From assembly GCA_043101635.1 (NCBI GenBank), contig JBICIE010000010.1, forward strand, positions 1 through 62,564: a DNA stretch of 62,564 nt, in the 5' to 3' direction. This document shows positions 8,281 through 17,399 of the stretch, piece after piece. A program made the translations under genes and the position numbers. This stretch comes from CAYMJK01 sp043101635. Its GTDB lineage: Bacteria > Planctomycetota > Phycisphaerae > Phycisphaerales > UBA1924. Numbering within the stretch: position 1 is the stretch's first letter; the number at the start of each line of letters is the position of its first letter. Under the pieces are notes generated by a model that was not told the origin of the DNA, made no database searches, and was given only the letters and a program-made list of their open reading frames with translations.

Positions 8281-9180
8281 GTGCCCGAGCCGTGGGACGC
8301 CGAGCGCGAGGTTCCCGGGGCCCTCGCCCGGGCCCTCATCGAGAGCCAGTTTCCGCATCTGCGGCCCGTCGAGCTGGCCCTGCTGGGCGTCGGCTGGGAC
8401 AACACCGCGTGGCTGGCGAGCGGCGCGTGGGTCTTCCGCTTCCCGCGCCGGCAGATCGCGGTCGAACTGCTGCGAATCGAGATCGCAGCGCTGCCGGCCT
8501 TGGTCGGGCGGCTGCCGCTGCCGATCCCGAACCCGCAACTGGCCGGCGCCCCCACCGCCGAATACCCGTGGCCGTTTGCCGGTCATCGGATGCTGCGGGG
8601 GCGGCTGATCCACGAGGCTCGGCCGGCGGACGGTGAGCGGGCGGGGCTTGCGGGCCCGCTGGGGGCGTTTCTGCGCGCGCTGCACGCAATTGCGCCCGGT
8701 TCGGTCCCGGCGGCGCCGCCTCGGGATCACCTCAAGCCTGCCGAGCGCCACCGGCGGGCCGGGATTCTGCTGCGGAGTCTCGGGCGGGCCGGGGCGATCG
8801 CGGATCGCGCTGCGCTGGAGCGGATCCTGGATGAGCAGCCGGAGTACAGCAGCCGGACTGACACGCTGGTCCACGGCGACTGCTTCTTCCACAACCTGCT
8901 GGTGGATGATGCCGCCCGGCTCGCAGCGATCATCGACTGGGGAGATGTGCACCTGGGCGACCCGGCGATCGACCTTGCCTGCGCCTGGGGCCTGCTGCCG
9001 GCGCCGGCCCGCAGCGACTTCCTCGACGCCTATGGGCCGGTCGACGCTGAGATGTGGCAGGTCGCCCGGATGCGGGCGCTGCACGCGGGGCTGACGATCC
9101 TCGATTATGCCCGCAAGACCGGCGACGCGGCACGCGCAGCGGAGGCGCAGGTTGCGCTCAGGCACGTCGCCAACGACTGA
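8281..9180 (+). CDS. APH/choline-kinase-fold phosphotransferase
   Basis: 299 residues of the aminoglycoside phosphotransferase superfamily. The nucleotide-binding lobe is at about 30-80 (WVFRFPRR; a likely ATP-binding basic residue lies in it). The catalytic loop is HGDCFFHN at 198-205, with D200 as the base and N205 as a metal ligand; the second metal motif is IDWGD (218-222). Members phosphorylate small hydroxyl compounds such as homoserine, choline or sugars; resistance to an antibiotic is only one possibility, and nothing around it points to resistance. It starts with GTG, preceded by a good GAGGGGAG ribosome site. Confidence 0.8.
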   Translation: MPEPWDAEREVPGALARALIESQFPHLRPVELALLGVGWDNTAWLASGAWVFRFPRRQIAVELLRIEIAALPALVGRLPLPIPNPQLAGAPTAEYPWPFAGHRMLRGRLIHEARPADGERAGLAGPLGAFLRALHAIAPGSVPAAPPRDHLKPAERHRRAGILLRSLGRAGAIADRAALERILDEQPEYSSRTDTLVHGDCFFHNLLVDDAARLAAIIDWGDVHLGDPAIDLACAWGLLPAPARSDFLDAYGPVDAEMWQVARMRALHAGLTILDYARKTGDAARAAEAQVALRHVAND

Positions 9181-9192
9181 TCGCGCTCGGCG

Positions 9193-10035
9193 CTAGGAGC
9201 AGCCCATCGCGAACTGGTTCTGAAAGCACAGGAAGTCGAAGAAGTCCAGCGTGCCCGTGCCATCGCAGTCGGCGCCGGGGTCGCCCATGCCGAACAGGTT
9301 CTGGAAGCACAGGAAGTCGAAGAAGTCGAGTTCGCCCGAGCCGTCGCAGTCGGCCGGGCAGCCGCCATCGAAGACGACCCGCAACATCGGGCGACGGGCG
9401 GCGACCGACTCCTTGGAGCCGAACTGCTCGGCCGTTGCCGCAGTCACTTCGTTGCAGCGCACCATCCAGCCATAGTTGGAGTCTGGGTCGTCGATCCACG
9501 CCTGCACATCGCCGGCGAGAGCGTCGCTGGTCCACGCGTAGGCCATCAGCGACGGCCCCACCATCTGGGTGGCCGAGGCCGCGGCCTCGAAGTCGCCGCC
9601 GGGAGTCGCCCAGAAGTCGGTCGGGAAGAACGTGTGCAGCCAGGTGGCGTCGCCGTCGGTGGCCGGGCCGCCGATTCCGCCGCCGCGGGGGGCCAGGCTC
9701 GTTCCCTCGCCCCAGTCGGCCAGGACGCGGTGGATCCCGACCTCCTGGGCGCTCAGCGACGCCGACTTGGTCAGCGTCAGCGTCAGTTCCACCTCGGTGA
9801 CGACCGCGCCGGCGGGGATTCCGCTGAGATCGAACCGGATCAGGGCCCGCTTGAGCATGCCGCGCCCATCGGATCCGGCGAAGATGGCCGGCTCCGCCCC
9901 GGCGCTGAGCGAGCCCGTCGGGTCCTCGAACAGGGTGTTGTCGGCGGCGGACTCGACCGTGATCTCCTCGGCCAGCGACAGGCCGCTGATGGCCAGCACA
10001 GCGCCCGCAGCGCACGACAGCTTCCACATCCGCAT
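9193..10035 (-). CDS. Secreted DNRLRE-type protein with dockerin-like tail
   Basis: 280 residues. The signal peptide covers about 1-22 (AAGAVLAISGLSLA). The body (about 25-220) resembles the DNRLRE domain: it starts with ESAADNTLFED and continues LIRFDLSGIPAGAVVTEVEL, a beta-sandwich fold of the carbohydrate-binding type. The C-terminus carries two copies of DCDGxGxLDFFDFLCFQNxF and ends MGCS, the dockerin-like tag also seen on the M28 peptidase. An alternative ATG six codons upstream includes the ribosome site itself, so the ATG at 10035 is preferred. No catalytic residues are apparent; adhesion or polysaccharide binding is plausible. Its stop lies 12 bases from that of the convergent phosphotransferase gene. 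Confidence 0.82.
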   Translation of the reverse strand: MRMWKLSCAAGAVLAISGLSLAEEITVESAADNTLFEDPTGSLSAGAEPAIFAGSDGRGMLKRALIRFDLSGIPAGAVVTEVELTLTLTKSASLSAQEVGIHRVLADWGEGTSLAPRGGGIGGPATDGDATWLHTFFPTDFWATPGGDFEAAASATQMVGPSLMAYAWTSDALAGDVQAWIDDPDSNYGWMVRCNEVTAATAEQFGSKESVAARRPMLRVVFDGGCPADCDGSGELDFFDFLCFQNLFGMGDPGADCDGTGTLDFFDFLCFQNQFAMGCS

Positions 10036-10084
10036 AGGCGTTCCTTCCTCCATCTCTCGCCGCAGGATACCGCGCGGCGGTCGG

Positions 10085-10729
10085 CTAGGGGCAGCCTGCC
10101 GCGAATTGGTTGAAAAACTCGAGGAAGTCAAACACATCCAGCACCCCGTCGCCGGTGAAGTCGGCCCGGAGGTCTCCGGCGGCGAAGAGGTTCTGGAAGG
10201 CGATGAAGTCGTAGAAATCCAGCACCCGGTCCCGGGTCAGGTCCGCCGGGCACTCCAGGATGACCGTCGCCTCGAAGAAGCTCCCCGTCAGCTCCCCGCC
10301 GAGGCGCTGGTGGGCCGGATCGTCGCTGATGATCCGGGCGTACCAGAGGCGATGCGACCCGGGGGGGACCTCCAGCAGCGGTCCGGCGAAGGCGTCGGTG
10401 TCGATCTCGGCGGCGAATTCGCCGGTGCCGCTCCAGCCCAGGTCGCTGCCGCGGACCGACCAGGTCGGGACGCCATCGGTCGGCAACTGGAACTGGAAGA
10501 GGATGTCCGCGGCATCGTGGAACGAGCCGGCGGGCGAATCCGTCCGGAAGCGGACCACCAGGCGGGTCCGCACGAGGGCCCCGGGCTCGCCCGATTCCAG
10601 GAAATCGGCGGCCCACTGGGCCCCGAAGATGGCCAGCGGCCCCTGGGGCAGGTCGAACCGAAGCGTCTCCTGGCCGGCCGCCACGGAGGCGACGCCGGCG
10701 CACGCGAGCGCACTGAGCGTCCTGAGCAT
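10085..10729 (-). CDS. Secreted protein with dockerin-like tail (DLRADFTGDG subtype)
   Basis: 214 residues with a signal peptide (about 1-20, LSALACAGVASVAAG). The middle is a beta-rich domain with no recognised family. The C-terminal tag starts CPADLTRDRVLDFYDFIAFQ, continues GDLRADFTGDGVLDVFDFLE and ends FAAGCP. It is thus a variant of the tag on neighbouring genes: the internal DCDG cysteine is replaced and the second unit reads DFTGDG, just as in the protein at 11302-13661. An AAGGGAG ribosome site precedes the ATG. It is separated by 49 bases from the start of the next dockerin-tailed gene, so the two could form an operon. Confidence 0.78.
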   Translation of the reverse strand: MLRTLSALACAGVASVAAGQETLRFDLPQGPLAIFGAQWAADFLESGEPGALVRTRLVVRFRTDSPAGSFHDAADILFQFQLPTDGVPTWSVRGSDLGWSGTGEFAAEIDTDAFAGPLLEVPPGSHRLWYARIISDDPAHQRLGGELTGSFFEATVILECPADLTRDRVLDFYDFIAFQNLFAAGDLRADFTGDGVLDVFDFLEFFNQFAAGCP

Positions 10730-10929
10730 TGCGGGCTCCCTTCGACTCCCTATGTCGCCAATGGCCGGACCCATTGCCCGGAAAAAGGCCTGCGGAGGCC
10801 CGATGCGCGGCGGCGCCGCCGGCGGTTGCGGCTTTCGGGCAGAAATGGGGCTACCATCTGGGCCCGCCGCCGGACGGGCCCGAAGCCGGGCCACCGCCCG
10901 CCCCGAAGCCGGCGCGGCAGGAGCGAGCC

Positions 10930-11256
10930 ATGTACGCGATCATCGAGGAGTCCGGCGGCCAGCGCATCGTCGCCGAGGGCGAGGAGATCCTGGTCGACCT
11001 GATCAAGGGCGGCGAGGCCGGCGCGGGCGCCGCGATCACCTTCGACAAGGTCCTGGTCGTCGGGGCCCCCGGCGCCAGCGCCAAGATCGGGTCCCCGTAC
11101 GTCGCCGGCGCCAGCGTGACCGGCGAGATCGTCGAGCCGGTGGTCATGGGCGAGAAGATCGTGATCCAGAAGATCCGCCCCAAGAAGGGCTACCGGCGCA
11201 AGACCGGCCACCGCCAGCGCTACACGAAGGTGCGCATCACCGGCGTGAAGGGCTGA
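10930..11256 (+). CDS. rplU: 50S ribosomal protein L21
   Basis: 108 residues, the normal length. It starts MYAIIEESGGQ and contains the family stretch KVLVVG near residue 40, then VTGEIVEP and the rRNA-binding basic segment RPKKGYRRKTGHRQ, followed by TKVRITGVKG. L21 binds 23S rRNA in the large subunit. Bacteria usually have rpmA (L27) right after it; here the next gene is on the opposite strand and encodes a secreted propeller protein, so the pair is split. Confidence 0.97.
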   Translation: MYAIIEESGGQRIVAEGEEILVDLIKGGEAGAGAAITFDKVLVVGAPGASAKIGSPYVAGASVTGEIVEPVVMGEKIVIQKIRPKKGYRRKTGHRQRYTKVRITGVKG

Positions 11257-11301
11257 GCGAGCGCTCGAACTGGCAGGTCGGTCCCGGGCCGCGCTGAGCG
11301 A

Positions 11302-13661
11302 TCAGGGGCAACCCGCCTCGAACTCGTTGAAGAACGCGAGGTAGTCGAAGACGTCGAGGGCGCCGTCGCCGGTGAAGTCCGCGCGGAGATCGCCGACCGC
11401 GAACAGGTTCTGGAACGCAAGGAAGTCGAAGAAGTCGAGGGCGCCCGAGCCATCGAGGTCCGGCCGGCAGCGATCGGCGATCCACTTGGCAATGCAGCGC
11501 GATGGATGCCCGCCGGCGCGCGAGAATTCACCTCCAACGTACAGGGCCGGCCCGATGGGTCGCTCATGGACCGCCTGCAGCGCCAGGACCCACCCGTTCA
11601 CCCCGCCATCCACGGTGCTCCATGTCGCGCCATCCCACCGGAAGAGCGTGCTCGAGCCCGCAAAGAGCGCCGGCCCCCGACCGTCATCGAAGGCCTCGAG
11701 CGCAAACACGTTGCCGAGCGCCAGTGTTCCGACCGGGGCCCACTCCATCCCGTCCCAGCGCGCGATGAAGCGCGCTGCAGCGCCCCCGCCTTGCTGAAGG
11801 CGCCTCCCGCGTACAGCGCCGGGCCTCGCCCGTCGTCGAAGACCGCCAGCGCATGGGCGGGAGCGTCAAGCCCGGCGCCCAGGGCGCTCCAGTCGGCGCC
11901 GTCCCAGCGGGCGATGTTGCTCGCGAGCACATCACCAGCGCGCGCAAACTCCCCCGCGGCATAGAGCGCCGGGCCCGTCCCATCGTCGAAGATGACCAGC
12001 GCGTGGCCCTCGCCGCGCGTCTCGTCCAGCATGCGCAGTCCGCTGCCCAGTGTTGACCATTGGGCGCCGTCCCATCTGGCGATCCCGAGCGCCGCTTGCG
12101 GGCCAGCCATCTCAATGGCGCCGGTAAAGAACACGGCCGGGCCGCGCCCATCGTCGAATGCAATCGAATCCCCCCAGTTCACGAAGAAGCACCCCGTACA
12201 CGCGCGCAGGAACTCCGGCAGCGGCGCCCACGCTCCATCATCGGACTGCAGAACGACATGGCGCGCGCCGGCGATGGAGAATGCGCCCATGACGTACGTG
12301 CGAGCGACGCCCATGAGGGACGCCACCGTAATGGAGAGGGTCGTGCGCTCGCAGTCAGCGCACCCGGGCCCCGGAAGCTCTCCATTGAAGTCGCTCCACC
12401 CGGCGCCGTCCCACGCCGCAATCGCCGTCGCCAGCGTCGGCGGCGTGTACGGCGAGCCGACGACGAAGGAGCCGCCGACGATGAGCCGATCGCCCTCCGG
12501 CGTCGGCGCCATCGCCAGGGTGCGAATGTGCGGATCGATGATCGCGCCGGGGTCCCACGGAGACACCCCGTCGCCGATCTCGTTCCAGCGATCGGCGTCA
12601 AGCCGCTGGACGCGGCTCCAGCAGCACGTGGTGGTCTGGTCGCCGGCGTGCAGGGCCGGGCCGCTGCCATCGTCGAAAACGGCGAGGGCCCGCACCGGGT
12701 AGCGCTCGAAGATGGGCGTGTCGACGAGTTGGCGCCCATCCCACAGGCTGATGGGGCGAAACTCGCTGCTCGTCGTATGGCGACCGATCGCGAGAACCTC
12801 GCGCCCGTCCACTGGCGCAACGCATAGTCCTTCGACCGGATGGCTCAGCGGGGCTTCGGCCCGCCAGGCGCTGCCATCCCATGACGCCAGGTACGACCCC
12901 GGCGCGGTGAAGGAGCCGCCGGCGAACATGCGGGCTCCGGTTCCGTCGTCAAAGACCTCCAGCGCGTGCACCGGGCCATCGGCGCCGGCGCCGACGGCCT
13001 CAAAGCCGCCGCCGTCCCAGCGCGTCACGTTCGCCGACCCGGCCGAGAACGCGCCGCCGATGTACAGCTTGTCATCTCCGCCGTCGAAGCCGCGCAGCGC
13101 ATGCGCCGGGCCATCGACACCATCGCCGAGCGCAGCCCACGCCGTGCCGTCCCAGCGGGCGAGGTTGCGAGCTGCGCTGCCGCCGGCGCTGGCGAACTCG
13201 CCCCCCGCGTACAGCGCCGGCCCGGCGCCGTCATCCCACACCGTCAGCGCGCTGACGACGCCCGCCACGCCGCCCCCCTCCAGGGCGACCCACCCCGCGC
13301 CCGTCCAGCGCGCCACGCCGCTGGGAGGCCCGAAGGCGCCGCCCGCGTACAGCGCAGGGCCGGCCCCATCGTCGAAGATGGCCAGGGCGTGCACGGTCCC
13401 GACCAGCCCCGGGAGGGCGCGCCACGTCTCGCCATCCCACTCAATCACGGGCGCCGCGGGAAACTCATCGACCGCCGTGAAGTCTCCTCCGATCCACAGG
13501 CGCTCGCCGCCGCCGATGTCGCCCGCCAGGAGCACGCGGATCTGGCTCTGCTCCATCGACACGCGCACGAACTGACGGGACCAGCGCGGCTGTGCACTCG
13601 CCACGCTGGCGAACAGGCACAGCAGGGCAAGCGCGAACATGGCAAGGTGGGGCCAGCGCAT
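11302..13661 (-). CDS. Secreted beta-propeller-like repeat protein with dockerin-like tail, frameshifted
   Basis: The N-terminus has a signal peptide (about 1-23, FALALLCLFASVASAQ). The body consists of a dozen or more repeats of about 45-60 residues with the pattern DDG.GPALYAGG.F..AG....ARWDG..W..LG, which suggests one or more kelch-like beta-propellers. The reading frame breaks near 11783-11787, in a run of five C (G on the coding strand): the upstream frame ends in nonsense at 11598, while the repeat pattern and the C-terminal tag continue in another frame from about 11770 down to 11302. One extra G would restore a 786-residue protein ending CRPDLDGSGALDFFDFLAFQ...FEAGCP. Either a true frameshift, programmed slippage or a sequencing error. 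The ribosome site GGGAGGAAG is strong. Confidence 0.8.
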
Positions 13662-13779
13662 GGCTTCCTCCCGGAGGGTTTGCTCCGCTCAGGCCGTCAT
13701 CTGCCAGTATGACCGATCAGCAAGGCTGTCGCAAGGGGGAAAATCGCCCTGAAATCGCCGAGCCCGGCTATCCTCGCCC

Positions 13780-14583
13780 ATGCGCTTCGCCATCATCATC
13801 CCTGCCGCGGGTTTCAGTTCGCGCTTTGCCGACGCCCTGGGGGGCGAGGGCCGGTCCAAGCTCGATGAGGATCTGGGCGGCCGGCCGGTGCTGCAGCGCA
13901 CGGTGGAGCTGTTCCACAAGCGCGACGATGTGATCCAGATCGTGGTCGCCGGGCCGCACGCCGACGACGCCTGGGAGGCGTTCAGCCAGCGGCACGCCGA
14001 CAAGCTGGCCATCCTCGGCGTGACGCTGTGCCGCGGCGGCCAGACCCATCGGTACGAGACCGTGCGCGCGGCGCTGGCGGAAATCCGCGACGACGCCACG
14101 TACATCGCCGTGCACGACGCGGCCCGGCCGTGCACGCCATCGGAGGTGATCGGGCGCGTCTTCGACGCCGCGGCGAAGTTCGACGCCGTGATCCCCGCGG
14201 TGGAGGTCGGCGACACGCTCAAGCGCGTCAGCGAGCAGGAGGAGGCGGCCGCCGAGGCCGACCCGATCGACGCCATCCTCGGCGCCGATCCGGATGACAA
14301 GCCGAAGGCGCGCCAGGTGGAAGCGACGCTGGACCGGACGCGACTGGTGGCAGTGCAGACGCCGCAGGTGTTCAAGGCGGAACTGCTGCGCCGAGCCTAC
14401 GGGCAGGACGATCTGACCAGCACCGATGACGCCCAGCTTGTCGAGCGGCTGGGGGAGCCGGTGTACGTGGTCGATGGCGATCCGCGGAACATCAAGATCA
14501 CGCGCCCGGCGGATGTGCGCCTGGCGCGGTCGATCCTCGGCGTCAGCGGGCCGCAGGGGCGGCCGGCGCACAAGCGGTTCTGA
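13780..14583 (+). CDS. ispD: 2-C-methyl-D-erythritol 4-phosphate cytidylyltransferase
   Basis: 267 residues. IspD joins MEP to CTP in the non-mevalonate isoprenoid pathway. The CTP-binding motif is at about 7-27 (IPAAGFSSRF...GRSK), then the GGQTHRYETV segment (86-95), VHDAARPCTP (111-120), DTLKRV (145-150), and QTPQVFKAELL (193-203) plus TDDAQLVERLG. The enzyme is longer than usual because an acidic insertion of about 28 residues (152-179) falls between DTLKRV and TLDRTRL, near the active-site region where family members have a short loop. It abuts the convergent YVTN gene: the two stop codons share the palindrome TGATCA. Confidence 0.92.
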   Translation: MRFAIIIPAAGFSSRFADALGGEGRSKLDEDLGGRPVLQRTVELFHKRDDVIQIVVAGPHADDAWEAFSQRHADKLAILGVTLCRGGQTHRYETVRAALAEIRDDATYIAVHDAARPCTPSEVIGRVFDAAAKFDAVIPAVEVGDTLKRVSEQEEAAAEADPIDAILGADPDDKPKARQVEATLDRTRLVAVQTPQVFKAELLRRAYGQDDLTSTDDAQLVERLGEPVYVVDGDPRNIKITRPADVRLARSILGVSGPQGRPAHKRF

Positions 14584-15651
14584 TCAGCTTCCGACCTGCT
14601 CCATCGCGCCATCGCGTGGCTTGAGCGGCGACCAGCCGAGCCCGTCCGGCTGCCGGCCGGCCTTGAGCCGCCCGACGATCTGCCAGGTCTCCAGGTCGAT
14701 CTCGGTGACGATGTCGGCGTTGGTGTTGGCGATGTAGGCCCGCTTGCCATCGGGCCGGATCAGGATGCCGATGGGCGCCGGACTGGCGCCGAACTGGGCG
14801 CCGAAGAGGCGGCCCTCGCCATCATCGACAGCCTCGGCGTCCATGCGGATCGTGCGCTCGACGGTGCGCGTGGCCGTGTCGAGCACGGCGACCTCGCCCG
14901 AGCGCGCGTTGGACACCAGCGCGCGCTTCCCATCCGGCGTGATCTTGAGGCGGATGGGAAACTCGCCGCCGCAGTCGATGGTGTCGAGCACTTCCAGCGT
15001 GGCGGCGTCGATGATCGTGAGGTTGTTGGCGGCGCGGTTGGCCACCCAGACCTGCGCGCCATCGGGCGTGATGTCGATGCCCTCGGCGCCGGGCGCGGTC
15101 GGGATCTGCTTCAGGATGCTCCCCATGGCCAGGTCCAGAGCGGTGACCGAACCGTCGCCGATGTTGGCGACGAACGCCCGCCGGCCGTTCGGGGTCGCCA
15201 CCACCATGTGACTGACCCGGGCTTCGGTTCCGATGATCTTCTCGACCATGCGGCTCTCGATGTTCACGATCGCGACCGCCTGCTCCTGCTCGCAGGTCAC
15301 GAGGATGCGTCCATCGGGCAGGAAGACAATGCCGTGCGGGCGGCGCAGCATCGGCAGGTCGATCGTGCTGGCGACGCGCAACTGGTCGACATCGAGGACC
15401 GTCAGCGTGTTGCCCGGCTCCTGCCCGCCGTAGTTGGCCACAACGGCGGTGGCGCCGCTCGCGGAGATGGCGACCTCGTGCGGGCCGGCGCCGGTCGGCA
15501 GTTCGGCGACCTCGCGCCCGGTGTCGAGGTCGAGGATCGACGCCGTGGCCTCGGATTTGTTCAGAACGATGAGCGTGCCCTGGGCGCCAAATGACCTCGC
15601 GGCCGGGGCGGTCAGCAGACAGGCGATGACGATCGTCAGCAGGCGGATCAT
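14584..15651 (-). CDS. Secreted YVTN-type beta-propeller protein
   Basis: 355 residues. The signal peptide is about 1-23 (LTIVIACLLTAPAARSFGA). The rest is repeats of about 42 residues with the pattern T..V.D..T..V...I..G..P..I...PDG..A.V.N, for example FLPDGRILVTCEQEQAVAIV, PNGRRAFVANIGDGSVTALD, PDGAQVWVANRAANNLTIID and PDGKRALVSNARSGEVAVLD. That gives a seven- or eight-bladed YVTN/NHL-like propeller, usually a binding scaffold outside the cytoplasm. No catalytic site is visible. Confidence 0.87.
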   Translation of the reverse strand: MIRLLTIVIACLLTAPAARSFGAQGTLIVLNKSEATASILDLDTGREVAELPTGAGPHEVAISASGATAVVANYGGQEPGNTLTVLDVDQLRVASTIDLPMLRRPHGIVFLPDGRILVTCEQEQAVAIVNIESRMVEKIIGTEARVSHMVVATPNGRRAFVANIGDGSVTALDLAMGSILKQIPTAPGAEGIDITPDGAQVWVANRAANNLTIIDAATLEVLDTIDCGGEFPIRLKITPDGKRALVSNARSGEVAVLDTATRTVERTIRMDAEAVDDGEGRLFGAQFGASPAPIGILIRPDGKRAYIANTNADIVTEIDLETWQIVGRLKAGRQPDGLGWSPLKPRDGAMEQVGS

Positions 15652-15732
15652 GCGGATCTCCTTGGATCAGGCCTCCCGTGGGGCTTCCCACGGCAGCATA
15701 CCGCAATCCGCACAGAAGGTGGCGCCGGAGCC

Positions 15733-16122
15733 TCAGCTCTCATCGATCCGCTGGGCGAACATGACCACCGGGCCGCCCGGAGCCCGCAGACCGATCTCGC
15801 GCATGCCATAGAACGTGCGCCGCTCGGGGACGACGATCTCGGCGCCCTCGGCCGCCTTCAGGATCGGCTCGAGGTCGTCGACTTCGATGAACAGCCCGAC
15901 ATTGCCGGGACCGACCGGCGCCGCGGCGAGGTCCGGCACATCGGCCTGCACGCTGGCCCGGCTCTGGAGCATGACCTCCACGCCCCCTCGCTGCAGCGCC
16001 ACGAAGCCGAGCGCATGCTCGTGGGGAACCTCGATGGTGCGGGTGAAACCGAGCCGCTGCTCCCAGAACGGCAGGCAGGGCTCGACCTGCTCGACCATGA
16101 TCACCGGCGTGAGCTTCTTCAT
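15733..16122 (-). CDS. VOC-fold (glyoxalase/bleomycin-resistance-like) protein
   Basis: 129 residues, the usual size for a single VOC domain pair. It begins MKKLTPVIMVEQVEPCLPFWEQ, with the family betaalphabeta pattern LGFTRTIEV, VEVMLQSRAS, VGLFIEVDDLEPILKAAE and FYGMREIGLRAPGGPVVMFAQ. Typical metal-ligand positions are partly retained (an E near the end of the second module is not obvious), so whether it is an enzyme or a binding protein is unclear. The ATG at 16122 is preceded by GGGAG; the longer frame from 16158 adds 12 unlikely residues. It follows lexA on the same strand after 91 bases and could be co-transcribed with it. Confidence 0.8.
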   Translation of the reverse strand: MKKLTPVIMVEQVEPCLPFWEQRLGFTRTIEVPHEHALGFVALQRGGVEVMLQSRASVQADVPDLAAAPVGPGNVGLFIEVDDLEPILKAAEGAEIVVPERRTFYGMREIGLRAPGGPVVMFAQRIDES

Positions 16123-16213
16123 GGCTACTCCCTGGTCTCCTCCAGCGGGGCGAGCCACAGCACAGGCGCCGGCGCCGGCGCGAGGCTGGCTGGCAGTGTG
16201 CGGTCAGGCCGGC

Positions 16214-16828
16214 TCAGTAGCGCCGGACGACGCCCTTGACGATCCCCTGGATCTGGCAGTGCTTGACCCGGATGGGCTCGAAGTTGTCGTTGGCCGGCTG
16301 CAGGCGGATGTGATCGTCTTCCCGGTAGAAGGTCTTCAGCGTGGTGGCGCCATCGGGCAGCAGCGCCACGACGCGGTCGCCATTGCGCGCGACATCGGCC
16401 CGCTGCACGAGGACGTAGTCGCCGTCGAGGATGCCCTCGTCCCGCATGGAGTCCCCCTCGACGCGCAGGGCGAACATCGTCTGATTGCGCGACTGCGACG
16501 GGCTGATGATCTCGGCGAGGTCGACCTCGTCCTCGTCGGCGACCTTCTCGATGGGGTAGCCCGCGGCGATCTTGCCGATCAGCGGGAAGCGGAGCGGGCG
16601 CCCCTCATCGGGGACGGCGATCCCGTCAGCGATCGACAAAGAGCGCGCCTTGTTGGGCTCGCGGATGAGTGCGCCCTTTTTGATGAGCGCCTCGATGTGC
16701 TCGAACACGGTGACCTTGCTGACTTTGAGTTCGTCGGCGAGTTCCTGCATCGTCGGGGAATAGCCACGGCGCACCCGGCAGTCGCGGATGAGCTGCAGGA
16801 TGCGGAGTTGCTTCGGTGTCAGATTCAT
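16214..16828 (-). CDS. lexA: LexA repressor
   Basis: 204 residues. The SOS repressor: an N-terminal winged helix (about 1-65, MNLTPKQLRILQLI...GYSPTMQELADELKVSKVTV) and a C-terminal self-cleaving S24 peptidase. The cleavage bond is A89-G90 in IGKIAAGYP, the catalytic serine is S127 (GDSM) and the lysine is K165 (TTLKTF). The recognition helix differs from the well-known E. coli and Bacillus versions, so its operator cannot be predicted from those. A GAGGAA ribosome site precedes the ATG. A candidate promoter lies about 570 bases upstream, and dprA lies beyond it on the same strand. Confidence 0.95.
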   Translation of the reverse strand: MNLTPKQLRILQLIRDCRVRRGYSPTMQELADELKVSKVTVFEHIEALIKKGALIREPNKARSLSIADGIAVPDEGRPLRFPLIGKIAAGYPIEKVADEDEVDLAEIISPSQSRNQTMFALRVEGDSMRDEGILDGDYVLVQRADVARNGDRVVALLPDGATTLKTFYREDDHIRLQPANDNFEPIRVKHCQIQGIVKGVVRRY

Positions 16829-17258
16829 CGTTTCGTTCCTCGCTCCATCGCTCTTCGAGGCGCTCGGCGCGGGTCAGCCCCATTGCCCCGGACGTCCATG
16901 ATCCCGCGGCGCGCACGCGCTGCGGATTCAGCAGTTCCTGCCAGTCAAAGCCGGCCAGTTGCCCCACCGGCCGCCAGCGCCGCGCGCCAACGCCCGCCCC
17001 CAGCCCGATCGGTCCCATCGCCAGCCGCTCCAGCGCCAGCCCCTGCGCCGCCAGCGCACTGGCCGCGCCCAGCAGCGCCCCGGCCGATCGCGCCGCGATA
17101 GCAAACCCCTCACGCCGGCGCAGCCCGAGCCAGCCCAGCAGCGCCCCGCCCGGCCCTCCGGGGCCGCCGCCACTGCCGCTTGCGCGCTCGACTGCCACAT
17201 ACTCAACCGTGAACTCTCCGCCCGGCCCGAGCCGAACGACCGTCTGTTCGCCTGCCAT
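16626..17258 (-). CDS. Possible hypothetical protein overlapping lexA
   Basis: A minus-strand frame from the ATG at 17258 that would encode about 210 residues. From 17258 down to about 16830 it has plausible codon use and composition: it begins MAGEQTVVRLGPGGEFTVEYV, has a Gly/Ala-rich centre and a stretch GFDWQELLNPQRVRAAGSW, then RLEERWSEERNDE. It then runs 203 bases into lexA in a different frame, where the composition turns Arg/His/Pro-rich like a shadow. It is either a real small gene whose end is frameshifted, or a chance open frame. I recognise no family. It lies downstream of the candidate promoter at 17400-17428. Confidence 0.3.
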   Translation of the reverse strand: MAGEQTVVRLGPGGEFTVEYVAVERASGSGGGPGGPGGALLGWLGLRRREGFAIAARSAGALLGAASALAAQGLALERLAMGPIGLGAGVGARRWRPVGQLAGFDWQELLNPQRVRAAGSWTSGAMGLTRAERLEERWSEERNDESDTEATPHPAAHPRLPGAPWLFPDDAGTRRRTQSQQGHRVRAHRGAHQKGRTHPRAQQGALFVDR

Positions 17259-17399
17259 GGCTCCCGCGGCCCCTCTGCTGGCGCCGGGTCGCGATCCTCG
17301 TCGCCGGCGACATTCCTGATCTTGATACGAACATCTCCCGTGTTCTGATGCACCGAATCGGCGCCCGTGGAGCACAATCTCCACAAATCTGTTCGGGTT

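Noticed and set aside
8281..9180. Aminoglycoside resistance role for the phosphotransferase
   Set aside because: The fold is broad and no resistance or mobile-element context is present, so a substrate claim is not justified.
16816..17348. Plus-strand frames opposite lexA's upstream region
   Set aside because: Ser/Pro/Arg-rich with no start context, antisense to the region read on the minus strand.
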